Source: 66-474 sp051962095 (GTDB taxonomy: Bacteria > Pseudomonadota > Gammaproteobacteria > Xanthomonadales > Rhodanobacteraceae). Taken from it: DNA of 48,216 nt. The position numbers were made by a program, and so were the translations under genes. Positions 40,936 to 47,601 of this stretch are shown here, one piece after another; positions within the stretch are counted from its first letter, which is position 1, and every line of letters starts with the position of its first letter. The notes under the pieces were generated by a model. The model was not told where the DNA came from, made no database searches, and was given only the letters and a program-made list of their open reading frames with translations. Location: NCBI GenBank assembly GCA_051962095.1, contig JBQCCP010000022.1:1-48216 (forward strand). Direction: 5' to 3'.

Positions 40936-42828
40936 CTACGCGGCGCGCGGGTCGCGTTGGCGGTGAAGGTGCACCAGCAGCAGCGAAATCGCCGCGGGCG
41001 TGACGCCGCTGATGCGGCGCGCCTGTCCGATCGTGGCGGGCCTCACGCGTTTCAGCTTGGCCGAAACCTCGGCCGACAAGCCGCGCACCCGCTCGTAATC
41101 GAAGCCGTCCGGAATCGACGTGGATTCGTGCCGGCGCTGGCGTTCGATCTCGTCGCGCTGGCGGTCAAGGTAACCGGCGTACTTCGCCTGCACTTCCACT
41201 TGCGCCGCGACGTCTTCGCGTTCGACGGCGGGGCCGAAGCCATCCGTCGACGTCAACGTCGCGTAACCGAGTTCGGGGCGGCGCAGGAGATCCAGCGCAT
41301 TCGCTTCGTGCGCAAGGGTGATGCCGCGCTGCGATTGCAACACCATGCCGAGTGCATTCGAAGGCGTCGCCCAGATCGCTTTCAACCGCACAGTCTCGCG
41401 CTCCACTGCATCGCGCTTCGCGCGCATCGCATCGAAGCGCGGCTGCGACACCACGCCCAGTTCGAACCCTTTTTCAGTGAGGCGCAGATCGGCGTTGTCC
41501 TCGCGCAGGTGCAGCCGGTATTCCGCGCGCGAGGTGAACATCCGGTACGGCTCGATCGTGCCGTTGGTGGTGAGGTCGTCGATCAGCACGCCAGTGTAAG
41601 CCTCGTCGCGGCGCGGCCACCAGGGTTGTTCGCCGCGCACGGCGCGCGCAGCATTGAGGCCGGCGACCAGGCCCTGCGCGGCGGCTTCCTCGTAACCGGT
41701 GGTGCCATTGATCTGGCCCGCGAAATACAAACCGGCGATGGCCTTGGTTTCCAGCCACGGCTGCAGGCCGCGGGGATCGAAATAGTCGTACTCGATCGCG
41801 TAGCCGGGCCGCGTGATGTGCGCGCACTCGAATCCCGGGATGGAGTGCACCAGTTCCACCTGCACGTCGAACGGCAGCGACGTGGAAATGCCATTCGGAT
41901 AAATCTCGATCGCGTCCAGCCCTTCCGGTTCGATGAAGATCTGGTGCGAGGTCTTGTCGGCGAAGCGCACCACCTTGTCTTCGATGGAGGGGCAATAGCG
42001 CGGGCCGGTGCCTTCGATCTTGCCGGTGTAGAGCGGCGAACGATCGAGGCCGGCGCGGATGATCTCGTGCGTGCGCTCGCTGGTGTGCGTGATCCAGCAC
42101 GGCACCTGGCGCGGATGCTCGTCGCGCGAACCGAGATACGAGAACACCGGCAACGGCGCGTCGCCCGGCTGTTCCTCGAACACCGAATAATCCAGCGTGC
42201 GCGCGTCGATGCGCGGAGGCGTGCCGGTCTTCAGGCGGTCGGCGCCCAGCGGCAATTCACGCAGGCGCTGCGCAAGGCGCGTTGCGGGGGGATCGCCGGC
42301 GCGACCGCCCGCGTGATTTTCCAGACCGATGTGGATCTTGCCGGCGAGGAACGTGCCGACCGTCAGCACCACGCGCGACGCGCGGATCATCAAGCCCATC
42401 TGCGTGACGACACCGGCGACACGGCCGTGTTCGATCACGAGGTCGTCGACCGACTGCTGGAAGATTTCGAGATTCGGTTGCCGTTCGACGATGCGCCGAA
42501 TCGCGGCCTTGTACAACGCGCGATCGGCCTGGCAGCGCGTCGCGCGCACCGCGGGACCCTTCGACGCATTCAATGTGCGCCACTGGATGCCCGCGAGATC
42601 CGCCGCGTGCGCCATCGCGCCACCCAGTGCATCGATCTCTTTTACCAGGTGTCCTTTCCCGATCCCGCCGATCGCGGGATTGCAACTCATCTGGCCGATG
42701 GTTTCGATGTTGTGGGTGAGCAGCAGCGTGCGCGCACCACGGCGCGCGGAGGCGAGCGCGGCTTCGGTGCCCGCGTGACCACCGCCTACGACAACCACGT
42801 CGTAATTCGTTACGTCAGAACTGGCCAT
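40936..42828 (-). CDS. mnmG: tRNA uridine-5-carboxymethylaminomethyl(34) synthesis enzyme MnmG
   Basis: MnmG (GidA) is a FAD and NADH-dependent enzyme that, with MnmE, modifies the wobble uridine of several tRNAs. The 630-residue product begins with the FAD motif VVVVGGGHAGTEAA (about 11-24) and has NPAIGGIGKGHLVKEIDALGG, GTFLAGKIHIG, RLKTGTPPRI, PGYAIEYDYFDPR and the C-terminal helical MnmE-contact domain ending in SGVTPAAISLLLVHL. Length is normal. It is divergent from the sigma-54 unit at 43 kb, 190 bp away. No clear terminator follows. Confidence 0.98.
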   Translation of the reverse strand: MASSDVTNYDVVVVGGGHAGTEAALASARRGARTLLLTHNIETIGQMSCNPAIGGIGKGHLVKEIDALGGAMAHAADLAGIQWRTLNASKGPAVRATRCQADRALYKAAIRRIVERQPNLEIFQQSVDDLVIEHGRVAGVVTQMGLMIRASRVVLTVGTFLAGKIHIGLENHAGGRAGDPPATRLAQRLRELPLGADRLKTGTPPRIDARTLDYSVFEEQPGDAPLPVFSYLGSRDEHPRQVPCWITHTSERTHEIIRAGLDRSPLYTGKIEGTGPRYCPSIEDKVVRFADKTSHQIFIEPEGLDAIEIYPNGISTSLPFDVQVELVHSIPGFECAHITRPGYAIEYDYFDPRGLQPWLETKAIAGLYFAGQINGTTGYEEAAAQGLVAGLNAARAVRGEQPWWPRRDEAYTGVLIDDLTTNGTIEPYRMFTSRAEYRLHLREDNADLRLTEKGFELGVVSQPRFDAMRAKRDAVERETVRLKAIWATPSNALGMVLQSQRGITLAHEANALDLLRRPELGYATLTSTDGFGPAVEREDVAAQVEVQAKYAGYLDRQRDEIERQRRHESTSIPDGFDYERVRGLSAEVSAKLKRVRPATIGQARRISGVTPAAISLLLVHLHRQRDPRAA

Positions 42829-42938
42829 ACGTTGTCACTTGGTTCCACGCAACGCGCGATCACGCCGCAGCAGCACCGCGACATTGTGAATTCCTGTTTG
42901 CAATTCCCGATGCGAATCGTTGCGAAACGTTACTGCCA

Positions 42939-42955
42939 ACGTGCATCGCGCACGT
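42939..42955 (+). promoter_or_regulatory. Palindrome upstream of the sigma-54 promoter, possible activator site
   Basis: ACGTGC-ATCGC-GCACGT is a 6+5+6 inverted repeat centred about 75 bp upstream of the -24 element at 43021-43022. Sigma-54 promoters need an upstream-bound AAA+ activator, and this palindrome and a smaller CGTT-GCGA-AACG at 42918-42929 are the best candidates. No activator can be named. Confidence 0.3.
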
Positions 42956-43018
42956 AATCCTTTGCCTACCGGGCAACGTCACAATCTCTTGCAAAATTCC
43001 GGCGCGCCTCCCGATGGT

Positions 43019-43035
43019 TTGGCATGCGCCGTGCA
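43019..43035 (+). promoter_or_regulatory. Sigma-54 (RpoN) promoter
   Basis: TTGGCATGCGCCGTGCA fits the -24/-12 consensus (TTGGCACG, N4, TTGCW) at all but two informative positions. It keeps the invariant GG at 43021-43022 and GC at 43033-43034 with exactly 10 nt between them. Predicted transcription start is about 43046, which is 4 nt before the first base pair of a long RNA stem. Confidence 0.65.
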
Positions 43036-43045
43036 CCAACACTGT

Positions 43046-43346
43046 GCGCTCCCGCCGATGCAGTCGCCAGCGCGACAGGGACCGGGCACAGGGACCGGTC
43101 TCGCATCGGCGGGAAGCACCAGGATTGGTGCGAAAAGGAACTGGCGCCCGGCGGTCATCAGGAACAGGGGGAATCCAGAGTAACCGAGTTCCGGGCGCCA
43201 GATTCAGGAAAAACATCGGGCGCCGAAGTGGCGAATCAGCGCAACTGCCCCTTTGGCGAAAGAGTATCAGCGCCTGTGGATGAACGCCACTTGAAGCATT
43301 CACTTTCCGGCGGCGCCTTCACGGACCAGACTTTCAGGAGCGTGTG
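43046..43346 (+). ncRNA. Structured leader RNA (or small RNA) upstream of a 65-residue protein gene
   Basis: About 300 nt with dense Watson-Crick pairing. A 12-bp stem (43050-43061 with 43103-43114) encloses two hairpins, GTCGC/GCGAC (63-67 with 72-76, loop CAGC) and an 8-bp stem (78-85 with 95-102, one G-U pair), forming a compact three-way junction. Next come GCACCA-GGAT-TGGTGC (43116-43131), an 11-bp stem CTGGCGCCCGG/CCGGGCGCCAG (43141-43151 with 43191-43201) with internal CGGT/ACCG, and a long-range AAGTGGCG/CGCCACTT pair (43226-43233 with 43285-43292). Several AGGA/AGGGA sequences lie in loops. It matches no RNA family I recognise. No terminator precedes the small gene, so it is probably a 5' leader. 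Confidence 0.5.
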
Positions 43347-43544
43347 ATGAACCATGTCGCAATGACCAATGAAGAATGGCAAGAGGTGTACCGGCAGCAC
43401 GACGAGCTGGTCCACATGGCCGAACTCGAGCTGCGGACGGAAGAGATCCGCGAGGTGCGCCCGGCCGGCGGCCCCCAATACGGCAAGCCGGTGGAGCTGC
43501 AGTTGCACGAGCTGGACACCGTGATCGCCAATATTCCGCATTGA
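43347..43544 (+). CDS. 65-residue acidic protein of unknown function
   Basis: A small soluble protein (MNHVAMTNEEWQEVYRQHDE...) rich in Glu, His and Gln, predicted helical in its first 40 residues, with a central RPAGGPQYGKP turn and a short C-terminal helix. No family is recognised. ATG 43347 has CAGGAG 7 nt upstream (43336-43340); a GTG immediately before is possible. It is the only gene of a unit that runs from the sigma-54 promoter at 43019 through the structured leader to the terminator at 43576-43604. Confidence 0.8.
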   Translation: MNHVAMTNEEWQEVYRQHDELVHMAELELRTEEIREVRPAGGPQYGKPVELQLHELDTVIANIPH

Positions 43545-43575
43545 CCGCACTCGGACCGCCCGGTCCGACTCAGGG

Positions 43576-43604
43576 AAAAAGGGAGCGCAGCGCGCTCCCT
43601 TTTT
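43576..43604. terminator. Bidirectional rho-independent terminator
   Basis: AAAAAGGGAGCGC (43576-43588), loop AGC, GCGCTCCCTTTTT (43592-43604) is a perfect 13-bp symmetric hairpin with A- and T-runs. It can end the 65-residue protein's transcript and the convergent lipoprotein gene at 43626. Confidence 0.93.
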
Positions 43605-43625
43605 CATGCCTGCGGCACACGTCCC

Positions 43626-44468
43626 TCAGGGAATCTGGACCCGGTGCGCGGCCGTGGGGGGCGGCGGTGCGGCCCGGAACGGCGCCACCGCCGCCGGAGC
43701 GGAGCGGGCTGCCGGGGCCTGCGCGCGGAATGCCTGCCCGGTCGGCATCATCGCCCGGCGCCGGTCGGCGAAGCCAGATTGCACGGACACCGGCGACCCG
43801 GACACGGATGCCATCGGCATGCGTCGATTGGCGAAATCGGGTCCGGCCGGTACCCGCGGCATCGACACGGGCCGCGCAGGAATATCGAAGCGTTCGGCCG
43901 CCAGGCTGTCCGGAGCGCGCACGAAATCGTGCGGCGCGAACCGCACGGACGGCAGCGGCCGGCGGCCGGCAGACCATTCCACCGCGCGCGCGCGCATCCC
44001 GGCGGACGGCTCTGCGCCGCGCAAGCCCGGCGGTACGCGCGGGTGATCGGGGTGCAGCCACGGATGCGGCGGGGAAGTCGCGACCGGATCGTGCCCGCCG
44101 TGCCCATGGTGATCATGATGGCGCCAGCCATGGCGGCAGCCATCCCGGCATCCCCAGAACGGAACGACAGTGGAATACCCCCAATAACCCGGGAAATTCC
44201 ACCCGCTCGAGAGACCGAAGCCGGACCCGGGCCAGTATCCGTATCCGCCGTAACCATCGTAGTAACCGTAGCTGCCGGCGCCGTAATAGTCGTAGTCACC
44301 TTGGCTGGAATACGGCCCCTCGCTCGTGTAGTACCCGCCGCCATCCGCCACACCGGGCTGCACGTAGGCGTAATCCGCCACGCAACCTGCCAGCACCAGC
44401 GTCCCGGCAATCAGCCCCGCGATTCGCGCAGCGCGGCTCCATGCTCCCGATCCCGATGTCCCCCGCAT
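43626..44468 (-). CDS. Gly/Tyr-rich then Pro/Ala-rich lipoprotein, function unknown
   Basis: A 280-residue putative lipoprotein. ATG 44468 is chosen because AAGGAGGT lies just upstream and the protein then starts with a signal ending in L-A-G-C (Cys29). Residues 30-110 are low-complexity Gly/Tyr/Trp/Ser (Y-D-Y-Y-G-A-G-S-Y-G-Y-Y pattern), followed by a His-rich stretch (WRHHDHHGHGGHD) that could bind metal, then an Arg/Pro/Ala-rich tail. It resembles no catalytic family; a cell-envelope or surface role is the most that can be inferred. Its transcript ends at the shared terminator 43576-43604. Confidence 0.75.
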   Translation of the reverse strand: MRGTSGSGAWSRAARIAGLIAGTLVLAGCVADYAYVQPGVADGGGYYTSEGPYSSQGDYDYYGAGSYGYYDGYGGYGYWPGSGFGLSSGWNFPGYWGYSTVVPFWGCRDGCRHGWRHHDHHGHGGHDPVATSPPHPWLHPDHPRVPPGLRGAEPSAGMRARAVEWSAGRRPLPSVRFAPHDFVRAPDSLAAERFDIPARPVSMPRVPAGPDFANRRMPMASVSGSPVSVQSGFADRRRAMMPTGQAFRAQAPAARSAPAAVAPFRAAPPPPTAAHRVQIP

Positions 44469-44531
44469 GGCACACCTCCTTCGAGGCAGGTTCACACGAC
44501 CGAGGATACGCGCGGCACGATTAGGTTTCGC

Positions 44532-47204
44532 TTAGTTGCCGGTGCCGCCCGCCGCCAGCATCCGGTTCAGGATTTCCGTGAGATCCGACGAGTGCCGCCC
44601 CTGATCCAGCAGGGCGCGCAAGGCCGCTTCGGCCGCTGCGCGGCGCTTGAGCTCGAGCCGCGTCCAGTCCTCGAAGGCCTTGGCCAGCCGCGCGGAAAGT
44701 TGCGGATTACGCGCGTCGATTTCAGCCAGCTTGTCCGAGAAATAGCGGTAGCCCGCACCGTCGGGATGATGGAACGCCACGGGATTGGCGCGTGCGAATG
44801 CGCCCAGCAGCGCATGCACACGGTTTGGATTGGCCAGCGTGAAGGCAGGGTCGGATTCCAGCGCCTGCACGCGTTGGAGTGTGGCGTGCGCGGGCACCGT
44901 GGCCTGCAGCATGAACCACTTGTCCAAGGTCAGTGCATCACCGTCGAAACGTTCGCGGTACAGGCGCAAGGCATCGTCCGCCTGCTCGGCAGCGTTGCGC
45001 ACCAGCGCGGTCAAACCGGAAAGCCGGTCGGTCATGCCGTGCGCGTCACGACATTGCGCAAACGCGAGTTCGGCACCGGTGGCGGGATCGTGCCGCACCA
45101 GCAGCGCGAGCACGCGCGCTTTCAGACGGCGGCGTGCGGCGGCCCGCGGTTCGAGCAAGCCGGATTCGCCTGAATGAAGCTCGCGATAAGCCGAAGCGAG
45201 CGACGCGCCCAGCCGCCGTGCCAGCGCATTTTCCAGCGCCTCACGCGCGGCGTGCACCGCATCCGGGTCGAACGGCGCGTGGCGGGTGCCCAATTCGAGC
45301 TCCGACGGGGGAGTCAGCAGATCGGCCAGCAGCGCAGGATCGATATTGGCGCGGGTGGCGAACAGTTTTTGCAACGCGTCGAGCCAGGCGTCGGTGGCGG
45401 TGTGTTCACCACCGCCAGCAAGCGCTTCGTCGAACGCACGCGCGGCCAATTGCTGCGCGGCGTTCCAGCGGTCGAAGCCTTCGGTTTCGTGTTGCAGCAA
45501 CAACGCGAGCTGCGCGGGCGCGTAGTCGAACACCACGTGCACGGGTGCCGAGAAGCCGCGACACAGCGACGGCGTGGGCGCAGAAGCCACGTTTTCGAAT
45601 ACGAAGCGCTGTTCGGCTTCGGTCAATTCCAGCACGCGTTCGCGCGCGACAGGCACGGCATCGCCTTCGAGTTGCAACGGCACAGGGACGCCGCCATAGC
45701 CGAACAGCGCGATGTTCACCGGGATCGGCACCGGCTGTTTGTGCGGCTGGCCCGGCGTCGGGAGCGTACGTTGCGACAAGGTGAGCGTATAGCGTTTTGA
45801 CGATATGTCGTACTCGCCGCGCGCATGCAATTCCGGCGTGCCGGCCTGTGCATACCACGCAAGGTACGGCGACAAATCCACGCCATTGGCTTCACCCAAG
45901 GCGGCCAGCAAATCATCGATCGTGACGGCCTGTCCGTCGAAACGCGCGAAATACAGGTCGGCGCCGCGGCGGAAACCTTCTTTGCCCAATCGGCCCGCGA
46001 TCATCCGGACCAGTTCCGCGCCCTTCTCGTACACGGTTGCGGTGTAGAAGTTGTCGATGGCCTGGTATTCGGCGGGGCGCACAGGATGCGCGAGCGGGCC
46101 TGCATCTTCCGGAAACTGCACGCGCCGCAACGTCGCCACGTCTTCGATGCGCTTCAGCGATTGCGAATGCATCGCCTCGCAGAAGCTGTGTTCGCGGAAA
46201 ACGGTGAACCCTTCCTTCAGCGAAAGCTGGAACCAGTCGCGGCAGGTGACGCGATTGCCGCTCCAGTTGTGGAAGTATTCGTGCCCGATCACCGCCTCGA
46301 TGCGGCGGTATTCGTCGTCGGTGGTGGTGTCCGGATCGGCCAGCAGGTACTTCGAATTGAAGACGTTGAGGCCCTTGTTCTCCATCGCGCCCATGTTGAA
46401 ATCATGGGTGGCGACCACGTTGAACACCGGCAGGTCGTAGTTGCGGCCATACGCGCGCTCGTCCCAGCGCATCGCGCGTTCCAGCGCGTCCATCGCGTAA
46501 TGGCAGCGATCGATCGCGTCGGCCTCCGCCCAGAGGCGCAGCACGACGTCGCGGCCGTCGGCGGTGCGATAGCCGCGCTCGATTTTTTCGAGGCGCCCCG
46601 CGACCAAGGCGAACAGATAGCTCGGCTTCGGATGTGGATCGACGAAGCGCGCGAAGTGGCGGCCGCCCGGCAGGTCACCCGACTCGGTTTCCTCACCGCC
46701 GGCCAACAAAACCGGGAACCGTGCCTTGTCGGCGATCAACGTGACGTCGTAGCGCGCCAGTACGTCCGGGCGATCGGGAAAGAACGTGATGCGGCGGAAG
46801 CCCTGCGCTTCGCACTGCGTCAGCAGGAACCCGCCATCGCGCTTGCCCGACAAATACAAGCCGCACAGCTGGCTGTTGCGGGCCGGGTCGATGCGTACGC
46901 TGAGTTCCAGCACGCTGCCGTCGCGCGCCCCGTGGATCACGAGGCCGGCGGCGTCGACCGCGTAGTCGGCCGGCGCAAGCGCACGGCCGTCCAGCCGCGC
47001 GGACAGCAATGCCACGTCCTCGCCGTCGAGGCGCAGGGGCTCGTCACGATCTTGGGCGAGTGTCAGCTTCGAATGCACCCGGGTTTCATCGACGCCGAGT
47101 TCGAACTTCAGTTGAACTTCGGTGGCGCGCCAAGCGGGCGGACGGTAATCGGCCAGGCGAACGACGGACTCCGCGGCAGGACGATCAGTGTTTTCTGTAT
47201 CCAT
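44532..47204 (-). CDS. pepN: Aminopeptidase N (M1 family)
   Basis: PepN is the main cytoplasmic broad-specificity zinc aminopeptidase for the last steps of protein turnover. The 890-residue product has GAMEN at 272-276, HEYFHNW with zinc ligands H308 and H312, and the third ligand E331 in LSLKEGFTVFREHSF; the C-terminal DUF3458-type domains follow. There is no signal peptide, unlike the M1 enzyme at 7412-9298. ATG 47204 has no Shine-Dalgarno; an extended -10 sequence TGATAAAAT (minus strand, hexamer 47216-47211) ends 6 nt before the ATG, suggesting a leaderless mRNA. Confidence 0.97.
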   Translation of the reverse strand: MDTENTDRPAAESVVRLADYRPPAWRATEVQLKFELGVDETRVHSKLTLAQDRDEPLRLDGEDVALLSARLDGRALAPADYAVDAAGLVIHGARDGSVLELSVRIDPARNSQLCGLYLSGKRDGGFLLTQCEAQGFRRITFFPDRPDVLARYDVTLIADKARFPVLLAGGEETESGDLPGGRHFARFVDPHPKPSYLFALVAGRLEKIERGYRTADGRDVVLRLWAEADAIDRCHYAMDALERAMRWDERAYGRNYDLPVFNVVATHDFNMGAMENKGLNVFNSKYLLADPDTTTDDEYRRIEAVIGHEYFHNWSGNRVTCRDWFQLSLKEGFTVFREHSFCEAMHSQSLKRIEDVATLRRVQFPEDAGPLAHPVRPAEYQAIDNFYTATVYEKGAELVRMIAGRLGKEGFRRGADLYFARFDGQAVTIDDLLAALGEANGVDLSPYLAWYAQAGTPELHARGEYDISSKRYTLTLSQRTLPTPGQPHKQPVPIPVNIALFGYGGVPVPLQLEGDAVPVARERVLELTEAEQRFVFENVASAPTPSLCRGFSAPVHVVFDYAPAQLALLLQHETEGFDRWNAAQQLAARAFDEALAGGGEHTATDAWLDALQKLFATRANIDPALLADLLTPPSELELGTRHAPFDPDAVHAAREALENALARRLGASLASAYRELHSGESGLLEPRAAARRRLKARVLALLVRHDPATGAELAFAQCRDAHGMTDRLSGLTALVRNAAEQADDALRLYRERFDGDALTLDKWFMLQATVPAHATLQRVQALESDPAFTLANPNRVHALLGAFARANPVAFHHPDGAGYRYFSDKLAEIDARNPQLSARLAKAFEDWTRLELKRRAAAEAALRALLDQGRHSSDLTEILNRMLAAGGTGN

Positions 47205-47342
47205 CAGTGCATTTTATCAGTCGCCGCGATCAAGAATCGGCGCGGGCCGATCCGGCGCCGCTCGGAAGCGAAATCGTGGCCGGTTTCATGTTTTGGCAAT
47301 GCCGTCCATCTGGACGTCCGGACGCCCAAAGCATGGAACGTG

Positions 47343-47372
47343 TTGACAGCCGGCCGGCGCGCACGCTAGTTT
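47343..47372 (+). promoter_or_regulatory. Promoter of the threonine operon
   Basis: A perfect -35 TTGACA (47343-47348) is followed 18 bp later by TAGTTT (47367-47372). Transcription would start at about 47379-47380, i.e. at the leader-peptide ATG, so the RNA may be leaderless. Confidence 0.6.
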
Positions 47373-47379
47373 CACATCC

Positions 47380-47514
47380 ATGTCCGCTCCACGCGCGCCA
47401 GCACGCAAGTTCCAAACCGCGGTTCATCGCGAACAGGCGCTGCGCGCTGCCGCCGTCGCCACGATCATTACCACCACGACCACCGGAAACGGGTGGGCGT
47501 TCGTGCGCGAATAG
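47380..47514 (+). CDS. thrL: Threonine operon leader peptide
   Basis: A 44-residue open frame whose C-terminal part reads A-T-I-I-T-T-T-T-T-G-N-G-W, closely resembling the Thr/Ile-rich end of the Escherichia coli thr leader (..TTITITTGNG). Six Thr and two Ile codons lie in a row at 47461-47484, so ribosomes would stall there when charged Thr or Ile tRNA is scarce. It precedes a homoserine dehydrogenase gene by 87 bp. No Shine-Dalgarno precedes ATG 47380, which coincides with the predicted transcription start. Confidence 0.85.
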   Translation: MSAPRAPARKFQTAVHREQALRAAAVATIITTTTTGNGWAFVRE

Positions 47515-47529
47515 TCTGCACGCAACGGT

Positions 47530-47598
47530 CCCGCCCTCGACGAGGCGGGCCGGCGCAAACCGACATTCGCCAGCGAGATGGGACCTCCGAAGGAGGTC
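47530..47598 (+). promoter_or_regulatory. Attenuator region: GC hairpin and Shine-Dalgarno-sequestering hairpin
   Basis: Two stems follow the leader peptide. The first, CCCGCCCTC/GAGGCGGG (47530-47538 with 47542-47549, one bulged C), is strong but lacks a U-tract. The second, GACCTCC (47582-47588), loop GAA, GGAGGTC (47592-47598), buries the GGAGGT ribosome site of the homoserine dehydrogenase GTG at 47602. Within the leader peptide, CCACC/GGTGG at 47480-47496 could be a pause hairpin. The layout points to translational rather than transcriptional attenuation; this is inferred from pairing. Confidence 0.6.
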
Positions 47599-47601
47599 AC
47601 C

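Noticed and set aside
40903..42957. A 684-codon plus-strand open frame
   Set aside because: It is the antisense shadow of mnmG.
43031..43046. NtrC-like site TGCACCAACACTGTGC
   Set aside because: It resembles glnA activator sites, but it overlaps the -12 element of the sigma-54 promoter, where an enhancer-binding protein could not act in the usual way.
43050..43201. Integron attC site or IS end as an explanation for the 43 kb inverted repeats
   Set aside because: The conserved attC core (GTTRRRY/RYYYAAC) is absent, there is no gene cassette or integrase, and the nested stems plus an aligned promoter fit an RNA better.
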